A stretch of 64,000 nt of DNA from SZUA-368 sp028533045. Its GTDB lineage: Bacteria > Spirochaetota > Spirochaetia > DSM-2461. Positions 52,856 through 61,979 of this stretch are shown here, in pieces (position 1 is the stretch's first letter; every line of letters begins with the position of its first letter). Below the pieces are notes generated by a model. It worked only from the letters and a program-made list of their open reading frames with translations. It was not told the origin of the DNA and did not search any database. A program made the position numbers and the translations under genes. Location of the stretch: contig JBNAIG010000027.1 of NCBI GenBank assembly GCA_050031985.1, forward strand, positions 62,001-126,000, given 5' to 3'.

Positions 52856-54337
52856 ATGAAAAAAAAACCAAGCCTTTTTCTATGCCTTTTCCTCCTTCTC
52901 TGCCCCCTTTTGACCGGTCAGGACCAGATTATCCTGGGTCGTGAGGACAATTGGCAGGAATCGTCCTTCAAAAACATCCTTCTCAAAAAGGGTTGGGAAG
53001 GACATATGGACCTGAATGTAATGGGATCCGTATACAGACCAACCGACAAGACCGATTTGCTCCTCCCCTTTGATGAAGAGCGGGTTTTTGACGAAACAGG
53101 CCGTTACAGCCTTGAAGAATCGGCCAACCTCACAGAATATGAATACCGCCGGGGAAAACGGGCCGCCCTCTTTAAGGAAGCCACTCCCCTGATTATTAAT
53201 CCCGGACCGGATTCTCTTTTCTCCGGCCAGGCCGAATGGAACGATTTTTCCCTGGAGTTCCAACTCTACCCCGCCCTGCTTCAAGAAGGAGAGGTAATTT
53301 TTCATTGGAAGGGCCTTTACCAGCAGGGAGAAGAACTGGTTCCCCAGGAAATAATCTGCCGGATTTCCCGCCGTGCTCTGGTGTGGACCTTCCGTAACAT
53401 TTTTATAGACCGGGAACAAAACCTCTCCACCTTTACCCTTCGGGGCGACGCCATGGTTCCCCGCCGTTGGAACCACCACCTAGTCCGTTTTGACAGCGAT
53501 ACGGGCCTCTTGGAGTACCTGATTGACGGTATCCCCGCCGCCCTAACCTATACGACCCCTTCCGGGCGGGAAGAGCGTCATATACTCGAACCGCAGCTTA
53601 ACCAGAGCAGTCCCACCCCGCTGGAACTGGGATCGGAATTTACCGGCTTCATCGATGAAGTACGTCTGAGCCGGGAGAACGTGGAACACCCCCTCCTGGA
53701 CGACTACGAAGAACGGGGAGACTTTCTCTCCCCCCTCATAGACCTGGAATACCAGGATTCCCTCCTTCAGTCCATCGAAGCGGTGGATAGAATCGGAGGT
53801 AACAGTACAATCTACTACTATTACGCTTTCTCCGACCGTAAAGAGGAGTTGGAAAAACTTAGAAGAGACTTCTCCCGGACCGACTTCAGCTTTACCCAAT
53901 CCCCCTGGTTACCCTTCCAGTCCGATGAGGAACTGGAGGAGAGCCGAGGCCGCTATCTCTTGATCGGCGCTCAACTCTATCCCGACCTGGGAGCTGCCAT
54001 AAGCCCGACCATCTCCGAATTCCGCATAAATTACCAGGCCCAGTTGCCCCCGGTACCCCCGCTTAATCTGGCCGTCCATTCCCAAGAGGGAAAAGTCACC
54101 CTAAGCTGGGACTACTGGAAAAACGAAGGGATGGGCGGTTTTCTCATCTACTACGGCGACAGGCCGGGGCAGTATTTTGGTGCAGCCAGTCCCATCGTTG
54201 TGGACCGGGAAGAGCGGCACTACACCATAGAAGGACTGGAACCGCGCAAACGGTGGTACTTCTCCGTAGTGGCCTTTAGCGATTCCGACCCGGCCCAGTA
54301 CAGCAGCTTCTCCCGGGAGGTTTCGGTCAGGCCCTGA
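52856..54337 (+). CDS. Exported LamG-like and fibronectin type III protein
   Basis: A 493-residue protein with a signal peptide (about 1-22, LLCPLLTGQ). Residues about 60-280 resemble a LamG/concanavalin-type fold (FSLEFQLYPALLQEGEVIFHW in outline, WNHHLVRFDSDTG, FTGFIDEVRLSR). The C-terminal 95 residues form a fibronectin type III domain (PPLNLAVHSQEGKVTLSWDY, then YTIEGLEPRKRWYFSVVAFS in outline). It is probably periplasmic or surface-bound and may bind a glycan. It overlaps the following TPR gene (TGATG), so the two are co-translated. The frame is open further upstream, but the signal peptide fixes the start at ATG 52856. The exact role is unknown. Confidence 0.75.
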   Translation: MKKKPSLFLCLFLLLCPLLTGQDQIILGREDNWQESSFKNILLKKGWEGHMDLNVMGSVYRPTDKTDLLLPFDEERVFDETGRYSLEESANLTEYEYRRGKRAALFKEATPLIINPGPDSLFSGQAEWNDFSLEFQLYPALLQEGEVIFHWKGLYQQGEELVPQEIICRISRRALVWTFRNIFIDREQNLSTFTLRGDAMVPRRWNHHLVRFDSDTGLLEYLIDGIPAALTYTTPSGREERHILEPQLNQSSPTPLELGSEFTGFIDEVRLSRENVEHPLLDDYEERGDFLSPLIDLEYQDSLLQSIEAVDRIGGNSTIYYYYAFSDRKEELEKLRRDFSRTDFSFTQSPWLPFQSDEELEESRGRYLLIGAQLYPDLGAAISPTISEFRINYQAQLPPVPPLNLAVHSQEGKVTLSWDYWKNEGMGGFLIYYGDRPGQYFGAASPIVVDREERHYTIEGLEPRKRWYFSVVAFSDSDPAQYSSFSREVSVRP

Positions 54338-56817
54338 TGAATATTAAGGAACGGCAGAACAAGTACAAACGACTTCTCAATCTCTTCTCCCTGGGCGATT
54401 ACGAAATGGCCGAAGAGCTGGGCCTCTCCCTTAAGGAAGAATTCCAGGAGGACTACCGCTTTCACATGCTCCTGGGGAATATCTACACCCTTCAGGAGAA
54501 AAATCGGGACGCCATTACCACTTTCCGACATGTTATCGATCTGAATCCCCACTGCACCGAAGCTTATAACAATCTGGGACTGATCTACCGGAAGCTGGGC
54601 CGTTTCGACAAGGCCGCTTCCGCTTTGGAAAAGGCTCTCAAAATGGATGGAGAAAGCCCCGAAGTCTACTACAACCTGGGGAATCTCCATAAAAGCATGG
54701 GCAACTCGGTTATGGCCATTGAATCCTATAGAAAAGCCCTTTCCCTCAAGCCTGAATACATTCAGGCCTACAATAACCTGGGAGCTATTTATGAGTCCCG
54801 GGAAGAGAAGGGACTGGCCCGCGAATCCTATGAAGAAGGGCTTAAAATTGATCCGGCCAATGCCTCCCTTCTTTATAATCTGGGAGTACTGAACCAACAG
54901 GAAGAGCTCTGGGATGAGGCGGAAAACTGCTTTAGAGAGGCTCTTAAGACCCGTCCGGGCTGGGCCGATTGTCAGAATAACCTGGCCATTGTGCTTCAGG
55001 AAAAGGAGGAGTTGGGCGAGGCACGACAGCTTCTCTACTCCATACTGGAAAAGGACGATTCCAATCCGGCCATTCACAACAATATGGGAGTAGTCCAGTC
55101 CCGTCTGGGCAATCTGGATGAGGCGGAAAAGGCCTATTCTTCCGCCCTGGAGCTAGACCGGGACTACAAAAAAGCCTCCCTTAACCTGAATCGGGTATTT
55201 AAAGCACAGAAAAACTTTACCGAATCCCTCAAGGAACTGAACCGCATGGTCACGGTCTATCCCTTTGATATGGAGATTCGCAATGAACTGGGAGAAACCC
55301 TGATTCGTCTCAATCAGATGAACGAAGGGGAACAGACCTTTCGTCATATCATTCAGCGGGACCCTCTTAACCATCAGGCCCGAAAGAACCTGGCCGAGCT
55401 CTACCTGCGTCAGGGAGAAGAGAGTAAGGCGGAAAATCAACTTAAACGAATAGGCTCGGACATTTTTGAAGATGAAGAGGCGGTTTTGCGTATTTCCGAC
55501 GCCTACCGAAAGAATAACAACGGGGAAGAAGCGGAAAAACTCCTTAGAGACTTGAACAGTTTTCACCCCGACAGCCTCCCCGCCCGGGAAGCTCTGGCCC
55601 GAGTCCTGGAAAGCCAGGGAAAAACCTCGGAAGCTCTGAACCTGACCGAACAGCTGGATCGGGAAGAACCGGACAATCCGGAACGAATCGGGGAAATGGT
55701 GAAACTCTACCGCGACTCGGATCGGAAGATCGATGCCATGTCAAAACTGGACCAGCTCATCAATATTCACGGTGAACGGGGAACCTCCGACGACCTGGAC
55801 AGGATGCGGGAAGTACTGGATATTTACGAAAGCACCGCCGAAGAGATGTACCAGGAAAACCGGAAGAACTGGGAAGAGAAGGTGGACCGCCTGGTTAAAC
55901 GGGTCAAAAGCAACATGCCCGTTAAGCCCCGCAAAGGGCAGCCCGACGAACTGGTTCCCTCCTCCTCCTTTGCCTCCCGCTCCCTTGTAGAACAGGATTC
56001 CCTCTCCCTCTTGGACATGACCACCATCGATCCGGTCATTACCATAAACGAAACGGAAGAGACCATCTACCTGGAAGATTCCCCGGAGGATTTCTCCGAG
56101 ATATATACGGAAGTAATGCAGGAAGAGGACCGTCGCCGGCAGGAAGAAGCCTCGAAAGGTCCCGCAGGCTCCAACGGTTACGCCTCTCCCGGCGCTGCCC
56201 CCCAGACAATTGTGGTTCCCGTCCCCCAAAATATCACCATACAAAATCCGCCCCCTCCCCCCTCCCCCATTGTGGAAGAGGAGGAGATTCAGGAGTTCAC
56301 CCTGGAAGAGGAACCGGAAGATCTGGGGCAGGAGCCAAAAGAAACTCCCCGGGAAGAGCCATCTGAAGAGCCGGTGCAGGAACCGGAAGAAACTCCTCGG
56401 GAAGAGCCATCTGAAGAGCCGGAGCCCGAAAAAGAGGGGAAACTGGACCGCCGGGCTGTCATAGGCATGCTCGACTATATTTACGAATTGACCGATGAAC
56501 TACCGGAAGAAAAAAAGGAAAAAATGATTCAGGATGAGGTCCCCCTCAAACTGGAATGCGTCCGTTCCAAACTGGAAGGGGACCGCAGTCTCATGGCTGT
56601 GGCCGGCCGCTTTGACCGGCGGCAGAGAGGACGATCCAACATCGTTATTGACGACGATAAACTAGAAAACTCTCTGGGCTTTCTCAAAAGCCTCAGCCAT
56701 GAACATCCGGACATGAAGGTTTCCGAAAGCTTTGACAGCAAACTCGAAAGAATCCTGGGCCGGATAAAAGACTTTAAAAGTACTAACTCAGAAGAGTCTG
56801 AAGTTCTTCCTGACTAA
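54337..56817 (+). CDS. Large TPR protein with acidic Pro/Glu-rich repeat
   Basis: An 826-residue protein without a signal peptide. Residues about 1-480 hold roughly twelve to fourteen TPR units (for example PHCTEAYNNLGLIYRKLGRF and PEVYYNLGNLHKSMGNS). A linker follows, then a Pro- and Glu-rich segment (about 630-710) with a 16-residue tandem repeat. A helical domain (about 715-826) ends it. It probably scaffolds a complex in the cytoplasm. It overlaps the LamG/FN3 gene by one base and its 3' end overlaps the convergent hsp33 gene by 35 bases. I cannot assign a pathway. Confidence 0.85.
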   Translation: MNIKERQNKYKRLLNLFSLGDYEMAEELGLSLKEEFQEDYRFHMLLGNIYTLQEKNRDAITTFRHVIDLNPHCTEAYNNLGLIYRKLGRFDKAASALEKALKMDGESPEVYYNLGNLHKSMGNSVMAIESYRKALSLKPEYIQAYNNLGAIYESREEKGLARESYEEGLKIDPANASLLYNLGVLNQQEELWDEAENCFREALKTRPGWADCQNNLAIVLQEKEELGEARQLLYSILEKDDSNPAIHNNMGVVQSRLGNLDEAEKAYSSALELDRDYKKASLNLNRVFKAQKNFTESLKELNRMVTVYPFDMEIRNELGETLIRLNQMNEGEQTFRHIIQRDPLNHQARKNLAELYLRQGEESKAENQLKRIGSDIFEDEEAVLRISDAYRKNNNGEEAEKLLRDLNSFHPDSLPAREALARVLESQGKTSEALNLTEQLDREEPDNPERIGEMVKLYRDSDRKIDAMSKLDQLINIHGERGTSDDLDRMREVLDIYESTAEEMYQENRKNWEEKVDRLVKRVKSNMPVKPRKGQPDELVPSSSFASRSLVEQDSLSLLDMTTIDPVITINETEETIYLEDSPEDFSEIYTEVMQEEDRRRQEEASKGPAGSNGYASPGAAPQTIVVPVPQNITIQNPPPPPSPIVEEEEIQEFTLEEEPEDLGQEPKETPREEPSEEPVQEPEETPREEPSEEPEPEKEGKLDRRAVIGMLDYIYELTDELPEEKKEKMIQDEVPLKLECVRSKLEGDRSLMAVAGRFDRRQRGRSNIVIDDDKLENSLGFLKSLSHEHPDMKVSESFDSKLERILGRIKDFKSTNSEESEVLPD
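56341..56422 (+). repeat. 48-base in-gene tandem repeat
   Basis: GAAACTCC at 56341 and 56389 starts two copies, the second partial, coding for ETPREEPSEEP units. The two copies differ at one base over 34, which suggests recent duplication. Confidence 0.8.
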
Positions 56818-57706
56818 ACTGATACTTCGTATTGCAGTTATGGCAGCAGATTTCCAAAGGAAAGGGGCCGTTTTCCCGAATATCCTTCTTTTCTTCGGCC
56901 TTTAGACCTTTAAGGTAGGGCTTGTAGTAATCTTTGCTGCAGGGGCAAAAAAACTCCGCCGTTTTGGACTCGAGGATTTCCGGCTTAAACTCAGCAAGAG
57001 AATTCTGCAAATACTGGCCCGGCGTATCTCCGGCCAGAAGTTGAGCTCCCAGAGAAGGAAGGGAGAGAGCCTTTTCCTCCAGCTCTTCTACCCGGGCCTC
57101 ATCGGTACCGGGCATAACCTGTAAAAAGAGAGCCCCCGCCGAAGAGACCTGTCCCTTATCGTCAAACTTGATGCTCAAATCAAAAAGGGAAGGAATCTGC
57201 TCCGACTCAAGATAGTAGGAGGCCAGATCTTTTCCAATATCCCCGTAATTCAGCATAACCTGACTGGTGTGGGGCTGCTTCATATTCCCTTCAAGACGGC
57301 TAACGGTCATAAATCCCGGCCCGAAAAGAGGGGAAAGATCCAGACTTTCCAAAGGCTTCTCCAGGGGGATGGGATTTTCCTTCAAATACCCTCGAACGGT
57401 GCCATGGGAATCGGCCTCAACGGAGAACCCTTTGATCGGTCCGCCGCATTCAATATGAAGCTGAATCCGGCCTTCCTGTTTCAAATTGGCCGCCATAATC
57501 AGCGCCCCCAGGTAGGCCCGTCCCAGAACCAGAGTCTCCAGCTGGGCCAGTTCGTGATTGGCCTGCATCTCCTGAATTATCCGGGTACCCTGAATTATTT
57601 TTCCACGGAATGCCCCACCATCCAGTAAGAAGGAGTAAATACGGTTCTTATGCCGCTCTTTATATTGATCTTTTAATGTCTCATCTAGCTTGAGTTTTTT
57701 TACCAT
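56783..57706 (-). CDS. hslO: Hsp33 redox-regulated chaperone
   Basis: A 307-residue Hsp33. The C-terminal zinc centre has CPC and, 31 residues on, CHNC, the CxC-x(27-32)-CxxC pattern that senses peroxide and unfolds the chaperone. The N-terminal domain reads DGGAFRGKIIQGT and LGRAYLGALIMAANLK. Length is typical. Its 3' end overlaps the TPR gene by 35 bases on the other strand. A terminator hairpin in its leader (57721-57739) suggests regulated read-through. It is divergent from an M20 amidohydrolase gene. Confidence 0.93.
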   Translation of the reverse strand: MVKKLKLDETLKDQYKERHKNRIYSFLLDGGAFRGKIIQGTRIIQEMQANHELAQLETLVLGRAYLGALIMAANLKQEGRIQLHIECGGPIKGFSVEADSHGTVRGYLKENPIPLEKPLESLDLSPLFGPGFMTVSRLEGNMKQPHTSQVMLNYGDIGKDLASYYLESEQIPSLFDLSIKFDDKGQVSSAGALFLQVMPGTDEARVEELEEKALSLPSLGAQLLAGDTPGQYLQNSLAEFKPEILESKTAEFFCPCSKDYYKPYLKGLKAEEKKDIRENGPFPLEICCHNCNTKYQFSQEELQTLLS

Positions 57707-57720
57707 GGCCCAAGTATAAG

Positions 57721-57739
57721 AAAAAGCCCCTTTCGGGGC
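57721..57739 (-). terminator. Terminator-like hairpin in the hsp33 leader
   Basis: On the minus strand GCCCC-gaaa-GGGGC is followed by TTTTTCTTAT, and the hsp33 ATG comes 14 bases later. A GAAA tetraloop caps the stem. It may attenuate hsp33, or end antisense transcripts from the M20 side. Confidence 0.6.
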
Positions 57740-57760
57740 AAGGGAAAAGTCCCCCCTTCC

Positions 57761-57789
57761 TTGTTATTTACCAGCCCATACTTTATGAT
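57761..57789 (+). promoter_or_regulatory. Promoter of the M20 amidohydrolase gene
   Basis: TTGTTA (57761-57766) and TATGAT (57784-57789) are 17 bases apart. The transcription start would fall at or beside ATG 57796. Confidence 0.5.
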
Positions 57790-57795
57790 GAAGGA

Positions 57796-58974
57796 ATGAG
57801 ACATCCCGCCGATTTAGAGGAAGAGTTCCCCCGTATATGGAGCGAACTAAGCAAACTTCGTCGTGACCTGCACCGCATACCAGAAATAGCCCTGGAAGAG
57901 TACAAAACCCGTGATAAACTGATGACCGAACTGGCCTCTTTACCTTTAGAATTTCATAAGCCCTATTTGGGGACCGATATAGTGGCCGATTTAATCCCTG
58001 AATCGGACTGGGAAGAGACAATCCTTTTAAGAGCCGATATGGACGGCCTGATGATTCAGGAAGAGACCGGGGCGGAATGGGAATCGGAACATCCGGGGAA
58101 AATGCACGCCTGCGGACACGACGGACATATGGCCATACTGGTAGGAGCGGCCCGGGTTCTCTCTTCGGTACGGAATAAACTGACAAAACGGATTCGCTTC
58201 GTCTTCCAGCCGGGAGAAGAGATGCGCTGTGCCGGACGGCTCCTTGCCGAAAAAGGGGCCTACGATAATTGTGACGAGGCCTATGCCCTTCACGGCTGGC
58301 CCGGGCTCGGAGAAGGAAGAATACGCACAAAAGAGGGAGCCATAATGGCTGCCACCGACTCCTTTCGTTTTACCTTTGTGGGCCGGGGCACCCATGGGGC
58401 CACTCCTCAGGACGGGATAAACCCTCTACCCGCAGCGGCCCGTTTTATTTTGGAAGCGGAAGAACTCCACCGCCGGGCGAACAAAGAGCACGGTTCGGTG
58501 GTATCCTCCTGCATTGTGGAAGGCGGTTCAAGTGCCAATATCATCCCCGACCGCTGCAAAGTGGAAGGAACCACCCGCTATTTAAGCAGGGAACAGGGCG
58601 ATTTTATTGTGGCCGAACTCAAGGCTTTGGCCCAGCGCGCCGCCGCTTCTTCCGATACAACAGTAATAGAGCAGATAAGCCGCCGCTATGAAATACCCGT
58701 CATTAACAGTGCGGCAGGGGCCATAAAAGTGTTGGAACTGGCGACAAAACTCTTTGGAGAGGAAAACTGCGAAGAAGCGGTTCAACACGATATGATGGCG
58801 GAGGACTTCGCTTTTTGCCTGGATAAAGCGCCGGGCTGTTTCTTTCAACTGGGTCTGGGAGAGGACTACCCCACCCTGCACTCGCCCCTTTTTGATTTCA
58901 ACGATAGGGTAATTAAGAGAGGAGTACTTCTTTTTACCGCCCTGGCAGGAGGATTTGATGAGCCGTTACGATAA
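57796..58974 (+). CDS. M20D-family amidohydrolase
   Basis: A 392-residue metal-dependent amidohydrolase of the IAA-amino-acid/hippurate hydrolase type. It begins with LRRDLHRIPEIALEEYKT. Metal ligands are visible: C106 and H108 in MHACGHDGHM, E141/E142 in QPGEE, a His in ALHGWP, and a late His in YPTLHSPLF. It removes acyl groups from N-acyl amino acids or peptides in the cytoplasm. AAGGA directly abuts the ATG, too close to act as a normal ribosome binding site, so the message may be leaderless. The aldo/keto reductase gene overlaps its end by 17 bases. Confidence 0.93.
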   Translation: MRHPADLEEEFPRIWSELSKLRRDLHRIPEIALEEYKTRDKLMTELASLPLEFHKPYLGTDIVADLIPESDWEETILLRADMDGLMIQEETGAEWESEHPGKMHACGHDGHMAILVGAARVLSSVRNKLTKRIRFVFQPGEEMRCAGRLLAEKGAYDNCDEAYALHGWPGLGEGRIRTKEGAIMAATDSFRFTFVGRGTHGATPQDGINPLPAAARFILEAEELHRRANKEHGSVVSSCIVEGGSSANIIPDRCKVEGTTRYLSREQGDFIVAELKALAQRAAASSDTTVIEQISRRYEIPVINSAAGAIKVLELATKLFGEENCEEAVQHDMMAEDFAFCLDKAPGCFFQLGLGEDYPTLHSPLFDFNDRVIKRGVLLFTALAGGFDEPLR

Positions 58975-59938
58975 TATGACCTATAGAAGATGTGGAAAGT
59001 CGGGAGTACTAATGCCTCCCCTCTCTCTGGGGCTCTGGCAGAATTTCGGGGCCGAAGATGATCCGGAAAAAGCTCGGGAACTGATTTTCGGAGCCTTTGA
59101 CCGGGGCATCACCCACTTTGACTTAGCCAATAACTATGGTCCTCCCCCGGGCAGTGCGGAAGAGACCTTCGGCAAAATAATGAAAGCCTCCCTCCACAGC
59201 CACCGGGATGAACTGCTTATCTCCACCAAGGCGGGCCATGCCATGTGGGATGGTCCCTACGGAAACTGGGCCGGACGAAAACACCTTATCTCCAGCCTTG
59301 ACCAGAGCCTCAAGCGAATGAACTTGGACTACGTGGATATTTTCTACTCCCATCGTCACGACCCGGATACTCCTCTGGAAGAGACAATGGGAGCCCTGGA
59401 TTATGCAGTAAGATCGGGCCGGGCCCTATATGCGGGGATCTCCAAGTATCCCGCCTCAGCAGCAGGAAGAGCTCTGGAGATACTCAAAGAGATGGGAACC
59501 CCCTGTCTTGTTTACCAGGGCAAATACAATATGATGACCCGCGATCTGGAGGGTATGCTTGACCATATACTGGAAGTAAGCGGTACGGGGCTCACCGTCT
59601 TTTCTCCTCTGGCCCAGGGAATGCTCACCTCCCGTTACCTCAAGGGAATCCCCCAAGGGTCCCGCGCCTCCCGGGAAGGCTCCCTAAAAACAGAGACCCT
59701 GACCGAAGACCTTCTTACCCGGCTCCGGGAACTGAACAGTCTGGCAGAGGAGAGAGGACAGTCTCTGGCCTCCTTAGCTCTTACCTGGGTTCTACGCCAT
59801 AAGGGAGTGAGTTCTGCCATTGTGGGAGCCAGTCGACTGGAGCAGCTGGACGACAGTCTAAGCTGCCTTGAGGCTCCCGAACTAAGTGCAGAAGAGTTGG
59901 AAAGAATAGATAATATTCTAAGTTCGAATCAGGCTTAA
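58958..59938 (+). CDS. Aldo/keto reductase (YghZ/L-glyceraldehyde-3-phosphate reductase type)
   Basis: A 326-residue NADPH-dependent reductase with a TIM barrel. Catalytic residues appear in FDLANNYG (Asp and Tyr) and STKAGH (Lys), with a His in FYSHRHDP. The GPPPGSAEETFG insert and the WAGRKHL stretch are typical of the YghZ subgroup, which acts on L-glyceraldehyde 3-phosphate and similar aldehydes. AGGAGG at 58947-58952 fixes the start at ATG 58958, inside the end of the M20 gene. It likely detoxifies reactive aldehydes. Its end overlaps the convergent metallo-hydrolase gene by 4 bases. Confidence 0.92.
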   Translation: MSRYDNMTYRRCGKSGVLMPPLSLGLWQNFGAEDDPEKARELIFGAFDRGITHFDLANNYGPPPGSAEETFGKIMKASLHSHRDELLISTKAGHAMWDGPYGNWAGRKHLISSLDQSLKRMNLDYVDIFYSHRHDPDTPLEETMGALDYAVRSGRALYAGISKYPASAAGRALEILKEMGTPCLVYQGKYNMMTRDLEGMLDHILEVSGTGLTVFSPLAQGMLTSRYLKGIPQGSRASREGSLKTETLTEDLLTRLRELNSLAEERGQSLASLALTWVLRHKGVSSAIVGASRLEQLDDSLSCLEAPELSAEELERIDNILSSNQA

Positions 59939-60564
59939 ACCAGAGTAATCTTATCCCCTGGGAGAAGGACTCTTACGATACAATCGGCCCGGCTGGCGAA
60001 GGATTCGCCCGCCAAAATGGTCTCTTCCCTATCTCCGTAATGATAAGGTATAGCCAATTTGGGTCGGATCACGTCCACAGCCTGTGCGGCTTCCCTATAA
60101 TTCATAACAGAACCGCCGCCAACGGGGAGAAGAGCCACGTCTATGGGACCTAAACCTTCCATTTCGGCGATGTAGTCCGTATCGCCGGCATAGTAAATAC
60201 GCTTCCCCAGGATTTCAATGATAAACCCCAGGCCCTTGTCGCTTTTTTTATGTATTTCCGAACGGCGATTATAGGCAGGAATCCCTTTGATTCTTACATG
60301 GGTGTCGAGTAATTCCCTGTCCGGTAGGAGTACTTTTCCCTGCCCCAGGCTGTCAATCACTGTGGCCGGCCCCAAAACTCTGGTATTGGGAACGGCGATA
60401 CGTTCAATGTCCATGGGAGAAAAATGATTCCCATGTTCGTGACTGACCAGTATAAAATCAGCCCCAATTTCAAGCTTTCCCAAACGCCAGGGATCAATGT
60501 AAATTGCCGCCCCTCCCACAAGAGAGAAGGATGAATTGCCGTAAAATTGAATCTCAAGTGCCAT
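59935..60564 (-). CDS. Metallo-beta-lactamase-fold hydrolase, Asp-to-Asn in the metal motif
   Basis: A 209-residue protein of the UlaG/UPF0173-like branch. The metal motif HxHxDH reads HEHGNH (H42, H44, N46, H47). The Asp that holds the second metal is Asn, a change of one base (GAT to AAT). Later ligands are present: the Asp in YAGDTDY and the His in PYHYGD. It may bind one metal or have altered activity. The substrate is not known. A TATAAT on the minus strand (60572-60577) lies 7 bases before the start codon with no ribosome binding site. It is convergent with the aldo/keto reductase gene. Confidence 0.8.
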   Translation of the reverse strand: MALEIQFYGNSSFSLVGGAAIYIDPWRLGKLEIGADFILVSHEHGNHFSPMDIERIAVPNTRVLGPATVIDSLGQGKVLLPDRELLDTHVRIKGIPAYNRRSEIHKKSDKGLGFIIEILGKRIYYAGDTDYIAEMEGLGPIDVALLPVGGGSVMNYREAAQAVDVIRPKLAIPYHYGDREETILAGESFASRADCIVRVLLPGDKITLV

Positions 60565-60728
60565 TTATTAAATTATAAGAGGTGTTTCAGGTTTCTTTTT
60601 TGGTAGTACAACACACTCTCCTCCTCTATCAATCTTAACACATTCTCCATGAAAAATCCAAATAACTCCCAAAAATCATTCCTTTTACACCCCTTGAAGT
60701 TCAGGACGTAAAAATTTAGACTGGGCCG

Positions 60729-61979
60729 ATGCGCAATTCTTCGGAAGACCTTGATTTTATTCTCCCCCTTTACCCTTTTACTCAGGGAGAACAGAACAAT
60801 TTAAGACTTTGGCTGGGTGAGCTGGCCCAGTGGAATATTCCCCCCTTAAAAGAGTGGTGGGAGCTTCCTTCAAAGCGACTAAAAGGTAAAGACCTTCGCA
60901 AGGCAGCCCTTAAACCGATCGAAGAACGCTGGCTCGAGGAGAAGCGGCGCGGCCCCCGCTGGAACGAAAGAAGAGCTGTGGAAGATCCGGCGGAAGTCAG
61001 TTTTGAAGAAATAAGGGACGGCCGGAATATTTTGGGCTCCTGCCCGGTGGCCTCGGAAAAAACCCGCTGTTGCAACCTCTTGACCCTGGATGCAGTCTTC
61101 CGCTGCGGCTTTGACTGCTCCTATTGCTCCATCCAATCGTTCTATTCAAAGGGTAAAATCTCCTTTCACGGTAACCTGCGGGAAAAACTGGAAGATTTGG
61201 AAGGGACACTGGAGAAAGGCAGACTCTATCACATAGGCACAGGCCAGTCCTCCGATTCTCTCATGTGGGGAAACCGGAAAAGCGACAGCGGAGAGGGTCT
61301 TTTTGAAGAGCTGTTCCGCTTTGCCCGCCGTAATAGTCAGGTTATTCTGGAATTCAAAAGCAAGTCCGATAATATAGAATGGCTTCTCAATCATCATGAT
61401 CAAATTCCCTCCAACGCCCTCTTTACCTGGTCACTCAATCCCCGCTCCGTGGTGGACAATGAAGAAAAAGGAACCGCCTCATTGGAGAGACGATTACAGG
61501 CCGCCCGAAAAATAGCGGACCTGGGCCATCCGGTAGGTTTCCACTTTCATCCCATGGTCTATTTTGAAGGCTGGCAGGAGGAGTACAAAGCTCTCTTTAG
61601 CAGGGTTCAGGCTGAATTCAAGGCCGATGAGGTGGTACAGATCTCCTTTGGGACCCTCACTTACATAAAGCCGGTTCTTAAGAAAATCCGCAACCGCCCC
61701 TTTTCCAGCCAGATTCTCCGCATGCCCCTGGAGGAGATCGCCGGCAAATTCAGCTACCCCTTTGAACTGAAAAAGGAGATGTTCCGCTTTGCCTATAACT
61801 CCTTCAAAGAGTGGCATAAACGAGAGGTATTCTTTTATCTCTGCATGGAAGACATAGAACTGTGGGCACCCGTATTCCACCGCACCTACGAGAACAACGA
61901 AGAGTTTGAGCAGGATATGCTCCAAAGCTATGACAAAAAGATGAAAAAAATAGCCCGACTCAATGAGCCGGGCGCTTAA
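60729..61979 (+). CDS. Radical SAM protein, spore photoproduct lyase-like
   Basis: A 416-residue radical SAM enzyme. The cluster motif CxxxCxxC is CGFDCSYC (C126, C130, C133), the spacing used by spore photoproduct lyase. The flanking CCNLLTLDAVFRCGF and the later FTWSLNP, GFHFHPM and QISFGTLTY stretches fit that family. SPL repairs a thymine dimer in endospores, but no sporulation gene is in view. A related DNA repair or RNA/protein modification role is possible. It stands between two minus-strand genes. The 164-base gap before it holds no clear promoter. Confidence 0.78.
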   Translation: MRNSSEDLDFILPLYPFTQGEQNNLRLWLGELAQWNIPPLKEWWELPSKRLKGKDLRKAALKPIEERWLEEKRRGPRWNERRAVEDPAEVSFEEIRDGRNILGSCPVASEKTRCCNLLTLDAVFRCGFDCSYCSIQSFYSKGKISFHGNLREKLEDLEGTLEKGRLYHIGTGQSSDSLMWGNRKSDSGEGLFEELFRFARRNSQVILEFKSKSDNIEWLLNHHDQIPSNALFTWSLNPRSVVDNEEKGTASLERRLQAARKIADLGHPVGFHFHPMVYFEGWQEEYKALFSRVQAEFKADEVVQISFGTLTYIKPVLKKIRNRPFSSQILRMPLEEIAGKFSYPFELKKEMFRFAYNSFKEWHKREVFFYLCMEDIELWAPVFHRTYENNEEFEQDMLQSYDKKMKKIARLNEPGA

